NCBI GenBank assembly: GCA_037501455.1
Contig: CM074863.1
Span: 9,544,001-9,608,000 of the forward strand
Source: Lantana camara
Lineage: Eukaryota; Streptophyta; Magnoliopsida; Lamiales; Verbenaceae
DNA length: 64,000 nt
Direction of reading: 5' to 3'
Shown: one piece after another, positions 12,837-22,665 of the stretch
Layout: the number at the start of each line of letters is the position of its first letter
Numbering within the stretch: position 1 is the first letter of the stretch
Translations under genes and position numbers: made by a program
Notes under the pieces: model-generated
Told to the model about the DNA's origin: nothing
Databases searched by the model: none
The model's input: only the letters and a program-made list of their open reading frames with translations

Positions 12837-14327
12837 ATGGCCCCAACATTACCTGATTTCTCCCAATCAGTCAAGCTTAAATATGTAAAACTGGGATACC
12901 AGTATCTCATAAACCACTTCCTCTACTTCTTGCTTGTACCAATCATGGCCGCATTATCCATCGAAGCCCTGCGTACAAACCCCAACGACATTCTCCAGTT
13001 ATGGAACTCCATGCGTTTCTCCCAAATCCAACTCATCACTTCCTTGTTCATCATCATATACACCTTCACTTGCTTCATCATGTCCAGACCCAGAACGGTT
13101 TACCTCGTCGACTACGCTTTATTCAAGCCCCCACGTAGTTTTCGTGTTTCCTTCGCTGGTTTCATGGAGCACGCAAGAATGGGCCTGTTCGAGGAGCCTA
13201 AAAGCGTGCATTTCCAGATGAAAATACTCGAGCGCTCTGGCCTCGGGGAAGAAACGTGTTTGCCACCCGCGATTCATTACATTCCTCCGGCGCCCACTAT
13301 GCAGAAAGCTAGAGAAGAGGCGGAGCTCGTCATATTCTCCTGCATGGATTCTCTGTTCCAGAAAACAGGGCTCAAGCCCAAAGATGTCGACATTTTGGTT
13401 TTGAACTGCAGCCTTTTCTCGCCCACGCCATCACTCACGGCTATGGTGATTAATAAGTACAAAATGAGGAGTAATATCAAGAGCTTTAATTTGTCGGGGA
13501 TGGGTTGCAGTGCGGGATTGATATCCATCGATTTAGCCAATGATCTTCTGCAACAACATCCTAACTCCAATGCTGTGGTTATCAGCACAGAGATTCTCAC
13601 TCCCAACAGCTATATGGGGAAAGAGAGAGCTATGCTTCTGCCCAACTGCTTGTTCAGAATGGGCGGCGCCGCCATTCTCTTATCCAACCGCCGCGCGGAT
13701 CGCCGCCGCGCCAAGTACCGTCTTTCGCATGTGGTGAGAACCCACAAAGGCGCTGACGACAAATCATACAGATGCGTATCGCAGGAAGAAGATGACGAAG
13801 GACACGTTGGTATAAAACTGAATATCAATCTCATGGCGGTCGCCGGAGAAGCTTTGAAGTCAAATATCACCACCATAGGTCCACTCGTTCTCCCAGCATC
13901 GGAGCAGCTCCTGTTTGCTCTTTCCCTAATCGGAAGAAAGGTCATCAACTCTAAGTGGAAGCCATATATCCCAGACTTCAAACAGGCGTTTGAGCACTTC
14001 TGCATCCACGCCGGCGGCCGGGCGGTGATCGACGAGCTGCAGAAGAGCCTCCGGCTGACGGAGCAGCAAGTGGAGGCGTCGAGGATGACGTTGCATAGAT
14101 TTGGCAATACTTCTTCTTCATCCTTGTGGTATGAGCTGAGTTACACCGAGTCAAAGGGGAAAATGAAGAAAGGTGACAGGGTGTGGCAGATAGCTTTTGG
14201 GAGTGGGTTTAAGTGTAACAGTGCCGTCTGGAAATGTAACCGGACGATCAAGACTCCGGTGGACGGACCATGGGCGGACTGCATTGATCGTTATCCTGTG
14301 CATATCCCTGAAATTGTCAAGCTTTAG
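12837..14327 (+). CDS. KCS6: 3-ketoacyl-CoA synthase, KCS6/CER6/CUT1 type
   Basis: A single uninterrupted exon encodes 496 residues, the typical KCS length. It is the condensing enzyme of the ER fatty-acid elongase, joining malonyl-CoA to long-chain acyl-CoA to make very-long-chain fatty acids for cuticular wax and pollen coat. Two membrane segments lie near residues 25-45 and 66-85. The FAE1/CUT1 catalytic domain follows, with Cys224 in GMGCSAG, His391 in CIHAGGRAV and Asn424 in GNTSSSS. The C-terminus (DGPWADCIDRYPVHIPE) is the long tail I associate with CER6/CER60 rather than with other KCS branches. Position between the CONSTANS-like gene and TKPR2 agrees with KCS6 (or its duplicate KCS5). 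No breaks are seen and the gene looks functional. Confidence 0.96.
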   Translation: MAPTLPDFSQSVKLKYVKLGYQYLINHFLYFLLVPIMAALSIEALRTNPNDILQLWNSMRFSQIQLITSLFIIIYTFTCFIMSRPRTVYLVDYALFKPPRSFRVSFAGFMEHARMGLFEEPKSVHFQMKILERSGLGEETCLPPAIHYIPPAPTMQKAREEAELVIFSCMDSLFQKTGLKPKDVDILVLNCSLFSPTPSLTAMVINKYKMRSNIKSFNLSGMGCSAGLISIDLANDLLQQHPNSNAVVISTEILTPNSYMGKERAMLLPNCLFRMGGAAILLSNRRADRRRAKYRLSHVVRTHKGADDKSYRCVSQEEDDEGHVGIKLNINLMAVAGEALKSNITTIGPLVLPASEQLLFALSLIGRKVINSKWKPYIPDFKQAFEHFCIHAGGRAVIDELQKSLRLTEQQVEASRMTLHRFGNTSSSSLWYELSYTESKGKMKKGDRVWQIAFGSGFKCNSAVWKCNRTIKTPVDGPWADCIDRYPVHIPEIVKL

Positions 14328-16203
14328 CATGAAGTGCTGTCAACATCTTTGTCGAGAATAATTAAGGTTTAAGGTATTACAAAGGGTTTTCAAACCTCCA
14401 TTTCATGTTTGTATTTTATCTATTATTTTAGCGTATAATGATAGGCAACCCAGATTATGAGAGATAAATAATTCTGATATGGAAAATATTTAGAAAATCT
14501 CTCTTAATTTGGGCTTGTTATCAATGTACATGAGGTGTTTATATGAGTGAAATAGGAGATAGGACAAGAAATTTTAAATCTATTTCCAAATGAAATAATT
14601 ACTTTGTGTGAGCAATTGTTGGAACTTGGAACTTGGAACTGATGATATTAATGAGGAGAATTTTTCTTTTTCAAGCAAATGTTGTATTAAATGTCCGCAA
14701 GTGTACTAAGTTGGGTTGAAATTAATTCAGTGATATATTTGTGTGCAGTTTTGGATTGTTTGGATTTATTTTTTTTATGAAAGAAAGAAGATTCTAGTTT
14801 TGTCCACATTAAGTATAGTAAATTAATTAACTTCTGAAGTATATATTTGCAGATTATGCAGTACTTGTCCCAGGTGTGTTCTTATTTTATCAGCTACCTC
14901 ACTTGCAAACTAACTAAAAATTTTAATTCAATTCCAATTCGATCGAATTGAACTAATCATAATGACAATTATAATACATTTATTATTTAATTTGTCACTC
15001 CTATAAAAAAATTTACCAATCACACGATAAGTGTAAATAGTTATATTTTTGTTACATTCATTTAATCGAGTTGGATTCAAATTAAAATTATCTGAAACTA
15101 AAAGCATTATCTTTTTTCAGTAAATTTATAAATATTTACCAAAATCAAAATTCTCCAGACGTAGAATCAAAGTGTACGGCAATTACACATTTATTCTTGG
15201 CTGACCCATCGGTCGCAGTCAGTTTGCTAAGCAGTAGCCAGTAAGCGTTATATCATAATAATTATGTGCATTATCGAGAAACTTGTGGATCCTAAAGGAT
15301 GACTCAACAAAATTCCGGCAACTCAAGTTAATAGTCTTTAACATACAAATATTATATATTGCCTTAAATCTTAATAGGCAGACAGCAGACTGCTTAATTA
15401 AGCCTACACTCCAACGAACTACTTTTTCAGTTCTTGGATTGGAATTCTCTTACTGCAAATATGATGAATTGGAATTCTAAATTGAATATCTTCTAGGGCT
15501 AATAACAAAATGTTCGTCTAAAAATAAAAACAAGAAATCTAAGAATATTAAGTCTTGAATTCTTGTTCGAATTTTTAAATGCCAAGTGACGCTTTGCAAT
15601 TTGGACTAGAATTTCCCCGTGATCTGATTGCCGTTTTGCGGATTCTACGTAAACAAGTAATTAATTATTCACTCATTTCATTTACATATGAATTAATTTC
15701 AAGAGTTCAAGTTGAACTCTGGGAGACTAGGACTCGTACATAACTAACTGGTTGTGAAGTGGGTCTAGCCTCAGATTCTTGATCGAAAAGTATGGCTTGA
15801 ATGGAATATTTAAGAAAATTGTTGGAACACAGACCCGCTGAAGAAATGGAAATTTTGAAGAAGGCAAAAGCAAAGAATAACTAAAGATAAAATGTATAGT
15901 GACGTACACTTCTTCGGTGGATCTTGACACTTTAGGCATATATTTACTTTTTTATGCATGTGGAGCCCTAGAATCAAGGGTTAATTATAAAACCCGACAA
16001 GCAATCAAATTACATGTAAATTTTTCTTAAAATTTACATAACCAAGGTAAGAATCAAATATTGATTCATATCTTTCTTATTTAACCTAATCGAGCATGGG
16101 ATATGGAAGACTCATTAATATATAATTCTTAGGCTTTGTATGTAGGCCTATAATATAATTATATATTAATTAGATAACAGTGGGCCTAATATCAATATTT
16201 AAT
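14328..16203. other. Intergenic, no gene seen
   Basis: 3' flank of the KCS gene followed by AT-rich sequence. The small open frames at 15283-15480 and 15727-15939 show no domain. Confidence 0.55.
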
Positions 16204-16514
16204 AGGGTGAATTACATATGAGTATCCTCACAATAGGCGAAATTACAATGCAGAACCTCTTGTTTGAAAAATTATATATTAGTCCCTAACTTTTATGTTC
16301 CGTTTGAGGTCCCTCCGTTCCGTTAGGGTTCGTTTTGTTAGAAAGCTGTGTAAGGTTTGAATAATTAGATTTAAGAATAAAATTAAATTTTAATAATATA
16401 AAATTTACACTAATTAAAATTTACGAAACATAAAGGTTAGGGACTAATATGTAATTTTTCAAATAAGAGGTCTTGCGTTGTAATTTCGTCTATTATGAGG
16501 GTACATTTAATATT
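16204..16514. repeat. MITE with long inverted arms
   Basis: The left arm (AGGGTGAATTACATATGAGT, CCTCTTGTTTGAAAAATTA, TAGTCCCTAACTTTTATGTT) is inverted at the right end (ACATAAAGGTTAGGGACTAA, TAATTTTTCAAATAAGAGG, then GAGGGTACATTTAATA). The pairing extends over about 110 bp per arm. Non-coding. Confidence 0.7.
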
Positions 16515-16599
16515 TGGCTCACATATAACGACATATGAAATAAATATCGTCTTTTCAACAAAGAAAAACGCATGAGCTTTTCTTTTCTTTTTTTTTTTA

Positions 16600-17128
16600 G
16601 CAAATTATATTTTTGGTCCCATAAGATTAGATCTTTTGCAATTTTAGTCCTATATTTTTTAAATTAGACAAATTTAGTCCCATTATAATCAAAAAATTAC
16701 AATTTTAGTCTCATCCGTCAAATAATCGATGGAAAATATATATTTTTGCCGTTAGGTGCAATTTGGTGGAAAAGTTATTATTCATTAGGTTATTTTTTAT
16801 GAGAGTTCGCTTATAAATAATTCATTATAGCGTCACATTACCTTAATAGAGTGATTTAGAGTAATGTTTCAAAGTTGATTCATGATGCCAAAAATGAGAT
16901 ATTAATAAGCAAATCCTTGCAAAAAAAAATCTAATAAACAGTAACCCCCCCCCCCCCCCCCCAAATGCACTTAATGGAAAAAATGTATTTTTCAATGAAT
17001 TATTTGACGGATGGGATTAAAATTGTAACTTTTTGAAAATAATGAGACTAAATGTGTCTAATTTCAAAAACATGAGACCAAAATTGTAAAAGGTCTAATT
17101 TTATGGAACAAAAAATGTAATTTGCTCT
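16600..17128. repeat. MITE with long inverted arms and internal C18 tract
   Basis: The left arm AGCAAATTATATTTTTGGTC and the blocks ATCTTTTGCAATTTTAGTC are matched inversely by AAAATTGTAAAAGGTCTAA and AATGTAATTTGCTC at the right end. A run of 18 cytosines lies at 16945-16962, unusual in such AT-rich DNA. Confidence 0.7.
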
Positions 17129-18106
17129 TTTTTTTTTTTTTAGGTGGAAGAATTCTTTAAAAAAAAAAAACCTTTGGTGCACCTAACTTTTTTTAACTAA
17201 GAGAAAACCTTTCTGATTATATACTGAAAATTTTACAAGTAATGTGGTGTTTGGTGAGACTCATTATAGTCTTCTGGGTATGGGATATTCATCACAATCA
17301 CTAAAAATTAAAATCTTACTAATTTTCAGAATAATATTAACTGTAAAAACCAAATAAAGGCATTACTGAAAATTTATAAAATTTATAACACAATATTACT
17401 CGAATAAGTTTATGAATAAATTTAGAATAAATAAATCGATCATAAGACCATTTCCCCTTCATTTATTGATAATGTTCGTAAATAATTAAAAAGAATAGTG
17501 GCGATGTGCAACCATATTAATTAATTTGAACGGACTAAACATATACAATAAATTTCCAACAAGTTTAGCAGCACTAAAGTTGGCCATTTAAAATTAAAGT
17601 GAAAACAACTTCAACAGAGATACCACATCTTCTCCGGTCTCCACACGTAACAAAAACCTATATTATTAAGGTATATTTTCTAATAATAAGTTAGCATTTT
17701 TATATATAAAAGTGTCATCTCTGAATTTAAGTCGCCGTTCCCTCTGGACAAATTCCATCAACAGAAAATCAAAAAACACAAAGCTAGCTAGGAACATGTT
17801 AGTATACCAGAGATGTCGTATCGAGTGTAAAAACCCCAGATCATTTGGCCTATATTTGGTATCAAAACACGAGAAATTCAGTTCTCACTTCTCAGGGTAT
17901 CTAGAGTCTTGCGAAATTAAATTCTTGTAAGGAGTAACGTAAGGACCATTTTAATCTGTTGGAGTTTTATTGTAATAAATTGGTGAAGGCAACAACCCAA
18001 CAATCACTTGTCCTACCAACAATTGAGGCCGCATTCAAGTCACATTGATATTTATTACTTAGTGTGGATTGATGTGTTAGGATTCTTATTTGGGGTTTAT
18101 ATGTAG
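17129..18106. other. Intergenic, no gene seen
   Basis: AT-rich sequence up to the copia insertion. The open frame at 17712-17930 has no recognisable domain. Confidence 0.5.
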
Positions 18107-18262
18107 TGTTAGAAGAATCGGATAAAAATCTCGGAAGTGATTTAGTTTCCTTAGATAACTAAGTAGCTATCCCTGATTAGTAGGGAACTTGGACTATTTA
18201 TCTCGGACTCTGTAATCTTTCGTGATTCAATGAAATACAATTCTAAACCTAGAACTAAAACA
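18107..18262 (+). repeat. Copia 5' LTR
   Basis: 156 bp, TG...CA ends. It differs from the 3' LTR at three positions that I can see (CTCGGACT/CTCTGACT, GATTCAAT/GATTTAAT, AGAACTA/AGACCTA), about 1.9%. Confidence 0.93.
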
Positions 18263-18280
18263 TGGTATATCAAGAGCAGA
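18263..18280 (+). other. Copia primer-binding site (degenerate)
   Basis: TGGTATATCAAGAGCAGA directly follows the LTR. It resembles the initiator-Met tRNA primer site TGGTATCAGAGC with extra bases, so it may be damaged. Confidence 0.55.
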
Positions 18281-18639
18281 GTTTCGATCCATGAGACTCA
18301 GCCAAACATCATCGTCTCCAATCCTTTCTCGAACCAATCACTACAAGAAAACAGCGGAATTCCGACGGCACTGTTCGTCGGAATTCCGTCGGAAACATCA
18401 AATACCGACGAATTTCCGACGGATTTTCGACGGATGATTGTTGTCGCATAACTAGTCCTCGGAAAAATTTACCGACGGATTACCGACGGAATTATCCTTC
18501 GGAAACATTTCCGACGGATTACCGACGGATTTCCGATGGAAATTTTAACGAAATGTTAAAAATAATAAACGACTTTTCCGACGGAAAATCCGTCGGAAAA
18601 TAGAATAAAAGTAAATAATCTAAAAAAAATAAAAAAATT

Positions 18640-18835
18640 ATTTGTGAGACCCGAACCACCCCCGAAGCAAGCCACACCAACACCTCAGACGAGCCACGAG
18701 CCGAGCTTGAGCTCGGCGAGCCAACCCAATGCGAGAATTAATTCCCACGATTATTGCGCTCGCGGGGATTCGAACTCGGGTCTCCAAGAGAGAATGGTGA
18801 CCCCCTTACCAACTTGGCTAACTTGCTTATTGTTA
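18640..18835 (-). repeat. SINE-like tRNA-derived segment inside the CACTA element
   Basis: On the minus strand a Pol III A box (TAGCCAAGTTGG, 18820-18809) is followed about 35 bp later by a B box (GTTCGAATCC, 18775-18766). Both match the consensus exactly. No tRNA acceptor stem can be formed, so it is not a tRNA gene. GC-rich body sequence continues to about 18640 and ends in a T-rich run. Boundaries are approximate and no target duplication was found. Confidence 0.6.
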
Positions 18836-19165
18836 ATATTTTGTCTTTAAATATATTTATATACTTATTTCAAATAATTATTTAAATACGTTTTGTTATT
18901 AATTTAAAATATAAAATTTTAAATATATGATTATATGAATTAAATATAATCATATTTATTGGAATTTTTTAAAAGTACTTATTCAAATGAAAATAAAACT
19001 CATTAGAATTAAGAGTTCTCCGATATATTGAAAATATATAGAGTATGATAATAAGAATTTTTTCTAAAATTAATATATTAATTATAAGTTACATTATAAG
19101 ATATTTGTACATTTAAAAATAAAATTAGTAATTAGAAAAAAAATTATTTAATTAAATTTAATAGT

Positions 19166-19762
19166 TTCCGACGGATTACCGACGGAATTTCCGTCGGAAA
19201 TATTTATTTTTATTTTTATATTTTTATAGTTTCCGACGGATTACCGACGGAATTTCCATCGGAAAATATTTATTTTTATTTTCATATTTTTATATGTTCC
19301 GACGGATTACCGACGGAATTTCCGTCGGTAAATATTTATTTTTATTTTTATATCTTTATATTTTTATAGTTTCCGACGGATTACCGACGGAATTTCCGTC
19401 GGAAAATATTTATTTTTATTTTTATATCTTTATATTTTTATAGTTTCCGACGGATTACCGACGGAATTTCCGTCGGAAAATATTTATTTTTGTTTTTATA
19501 TTTTCCAACAAATTCCGTCGGAAAACCGTCGGTATTCCGTCGGAAAATATTTATTTTTATTTATATTTTTATATTTTTATATTTTCCGACGGATTACCGA
19601 CGGAATTGTCCGTTGGAAATGTTTCCGACGGATTACCGACGGAATTTCCGTCGGAAAATATTTATTTTTATTTTTATATTTTTGAACAAATTCCGTCGGA
19701 AAACCGTCGGTATTCCGTCGGAAAATTATTATTTTCCGACGGACTTGATTCCGTCGGAAATT
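19166..19762. repeat. CACTA subterminal repeat array
   Basis: About eight units of TTCCGACGGATTACCGACGG followed by AATTTCCGTCGGAAA, separated by 25-45 bp of T/A-rich sequence. Each unit is itself an inverted repeat. Such arrays are the binding region for CACTA transposase in studied elements. Confidence 0.85.
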
Positions 19763-19813
19763 GGCAGTTTTCTTGTAGTGAATTAGCCTAGACCAACTAC
19801 AACAACCAAAACC

Positions 19814-21172
19814 ATGGCAGAAGAATCAGAAATCAAACCAGAACCAACCAACACAGACCTCGCAATCCAAATCGCAAACCTGTCAAAAACCAATACCCAA
19901 CCGAACTTGTCCAACTTTGACAATCTGTCAATTGGCTTGAAGTTGAACAACGAGAACTACCCCGTATGGGCAAGGCTGATGAAGATGGCCATCGGGGGCA
20001 GGGGAGGCCGCTCACATCTAACTGGTATTCCCAATCCTCCGCCCGAAACAGATTCGACATATGATCAATGGGAACAAGTCGATCAAAACGTATTCACATG
20101 GATTATACAAAATATTGAAGTAAATCTAGTGAATAACATCTTACATTATCCGACGGCAAAAGCTCTCTGGGATGGACTTGCAACCACATATGGAAGTGGC
20201 TCAGATCCGCTACAGATATTCGATCTCCACCGACGGGCAAATACACAGAAGCAAGGGCAAGATAGCCTTGAAGACTTCTGGAACAAGCTCCAATCGATAT
20301 GGACCGGTATCGATCGGAAACAACCAAACCCCAGGAAGTGTCCCGAAGACATCACCATCTACAACCAAATCACCCAAGAACACCGTCTTTATCAATTTCT
20401 AACTGGTATCGACGAGAAGTTTGACCCCATCAGGAGAGATCTCCTGAAACAGGAGACAAAGCCATCTCCGGAGTCGGCCTACGCCACCATTAGAAGAGAG
20501 GCCGCACGTCTGCAAATTCTAAACGCAGCTACCGGCGGCGACAGCGACTCCAACCCCCATGGAATTGGATCGGGTCTCACTGCAAGAAGAGATAAGCAGG
20601 GGAGGCGCTCAGACTTCACCGGACGCCCTGAGAACACCGGCCGGAAACCGTCATCATCGCCCGAGGAACGAGAGCAAATCGTATGTGGTCACTGCGGAAA
20701 ACCCAGGCACTCTACAGAAGAGTGCTTTGAAGTAGTGGGATATCCCGATTGGTGGTCGGGAAATAAGAAATCCCTCACCGGAAAGGTGAAAAATGGCGGC
20801 AACAGGCGTGCCAACGCGGTGGTTTCCGACAGCCAAGTAGACGGGAAAGGGGGCGAGAGGCAACAAGAAAGTACCGTCGCCGCCGCAGGCATCAGCGGTC
20901 GTGGGGGCGACGCCGGTACGGCGGCAGGCGGAACAAGGCGAGCCAACATCGCCATGGTCAAAAATGGGGCTGAGGAAGAAGAAGGTTGCGGCAGAGGTAA
21001 TGGGTTTGGGGGTAATGACCCAAACCCTAATGTTTTTTCATTTAAGTCTCCAAATTTCTCCTTAATTACACAGCAGCCCCATAGAATGAGAAATTGCACT
21101 GGGACCCCAGACCTCATGATTTCTGACACACAGGCCTTTTTTACAAAAAAAAGTCTCACAGTGGATAATTGA
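19814..21172 (+). CDS. Copia gag polyprotein
   Basis: 452 residues starting MAEESEIKPEP. The UBN2-type gag domain spans about residues 40-240 (NYPVWARLMKMAI, ALWDGLATTYGS). It has a CCHC knuckle near residue 290 (CGHCGKPRHSTEEC). It forms the retrotransposon capsid. The frame ends at 21172, where pol continues one base out of phase around an A8 run (21145-21152), so gag and pol are now separated by a frame break. Confidence 0.88.
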   Translation: MAEESEIKPEPTNTDLAIQIANLSKTNTQPNLSNFDNLSIGLKLNNENYPVWARLMKMAIGGRGGRSHLTGIPNPPPETDSTYDQWEQVDQNVFTWIIQNIEVNLVNNILHYPTAKALWDGLATTYGSGSDPLQIFDLHRRANTQKQGQDSLEDFWNKLQSIWTGIDRKQPNPRKCPEDITIYNQITQEHRLYQFLTGIDEKFDPIRRDLLKQETKPSPESAYATIRREAARLQILNAATGGDSDSNPHGIGSGLTARRDKQGRRSDFTGRPENTGRKPSSSPEEREQIVCGHCGKPRHSTEECFEVVGYPDWWSGNKKSLTGKVKNGGNRRANAVVSDSQVDGKGGERQQESTVAAAGISGRGGDAGTAAGGTRRANIAMVKNGAEEEEGCGRGNGFGGNDPNPNVFSFKSPNFSLITQQPHRMRNCTGTPDLMISDTQAFFTKKSLTVDN

Positions 21173-22665
21173 TTGTGGTGCAACGAACACGATGACCTTT
21201 GATTCTTCGGACATCCATAAACTGATTGTACCCGAAAATCCTATATACAAACGGCTAATGGAGCCCGGATTGAGGTTGAAAAGGAGGGGGAAATTTCTCT
21301 CAACCCGAGGATAAAATTGAAAAATTGTCTCTATGTGCCTTCATTATCTTGCAAGCTTCTATCTGTTAGTCATCTGACAAGTGAATTGAACTGTACTGTT
21401 CTGATATATCCTCATTTCTGTCTTAAACAGGACATTCATACGAAGGAGATAATTGGGCGTGGTACTGAGCGCGATGGACTTTACTATATTGATGAAGTGG
21501 ATATCCCGTCCAAAGCTCTCTTGACCAAAGGCACCCGCGAGACACAAATTTGGCTCTGGCATCGTCGACTCGGACACCCTTCTGTTGGGTATCTTCGTTT
21601 GTTATTTCCCACTTTATTCCAGAATAATACGCATGTTAATCTCTCTTGTCAAACATGCTTAGTTGCTAAGAGTCATAGGACCACTTTTAAACCCACAAAT
21701 ACTCGGGTTCAAACAGGTTTTTCGTTAGTTCATTCTGATGTTTGGGGTCCAGCTCCCGTTACTAGTCATAATCGTTTTCAATACTTTGTGTTATTTATTG
21801 ATGACTATACTCGGATGACTTGGGTTTACTTTCTGAAACACAAATCTGAAGTTTATGACACTTTTGTAAAATTCTTTAATATGGTCCAAACCCAATTCAA
21901 ACACAAGATTCAGGTTCTTCGGTCAGACAACGGGAGGGAGTATGTTAATCAAAAAATGGGGGATTTTTTCCAAACTCATGGTCTTGTTCACCAAACTAGT
22001 TGCCCAAATACACCCCAACAAAATGGGGTAGCTGAACGAAAAAATCGAACACTTCTTGAAATGTCACGAGCCATTAAGACTGAATCCCAAGTCCCTAAGC
22101 ACTTCTGGCCCGAAGCCATCGCCACTGCCACGTATCTCACCAACAGACTACCCACAAAAATCCTAAATCACCAAACACCCCTATCTGTCCTTGAAACACA
22201 AACACACATTCCTCCTCATCTCACTATGCCCCCTCGAATCTTTGGATGCTCCGTATTTGTTCACATTCCAAAACATGAACGGCCGAAACTTGACCCTTGT
22301 GCAGTCAAATGTGTCTTTGTTGGGTATGCTCCTCACCAGAAGGGATATCGGTGCTATGATCCTGTGACCCGTCGAATCCATGTCACGATGGACTGTGAAT
22401 TTTTAGAGACGGAGTATTTCTATCAGAACCATCAAAGGGTTCAGGGGGAGAACCAGGATGACCCCTTTTTCTGGCCAAGTGAACTAGAGTGCACTACAGA
22501 TTCATCGCAGATCGAGCTCAGTACCACCACCAATGACCCTCCTCCGGATGATGTCCAACCTGAGGTAACTATACTTGAAAACTTAGCTTCTGGCTCAGAT
22601 AATATTGATGATAATTCAGATGCAGTTAATCCCGTTTCTGATGACACAGAAAGCCACAGGTATAC
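21156..22665 (+). pseudogene. Copia protease and integrase part of pol (broken)
   Basis: The protease active site WIIDCGATNTM is seen at 21162 in a frame shifted from gag. A second shift near 21240 precedes the intact stretch from about 21246. Integrase shows the HHCC finger (HRRLGHPS ... CQTCLVAKSH) and the DDE core (HSDVWGP, LRSDNGREY, NGVAERKNR). The frame is interrupted at 22665 by the gypsy insertion and resumes in phase at 32652 after one copy of TATAC. Confidence 0.88.

Larger units (their letters stand above)
18339..19780. mobile_element. CACTA-type non-autonomous DNA transposon
   Basis: Inverted ends CACTACAAGAAAAC (18339) and GTTTTCTTGTAGTG (ending 19780) are flanked by the 3-bp target duplication AAT (18336-18338 and 19781-19783). 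A CACTA terminus and a 3-bp duplication are diagnostic of the superfamily. It is 1442 bp with no transposase. Both subterminal regions are filled with repeats built on TCCGACGGA / TCCGTCGGA. It lies between the copia primer site and gag, so it arrived after the copia element. Confidence 0.95.

Noticed and set aside
18755..18830. Possible tRNA gene on the minus strand
   Set aside because: A and B boxes are present, but no acceptor stem or clear anticodon arm can be formed; a SINE-like origin fits better.
19166..19762. Regularly spaced repeats resembling a CRISPR array
   Set aside because: Spacers are low-complexity and similar to each other, the array lies inside CACTA ends with a 3-bp target duplication, and the genome is a plant.
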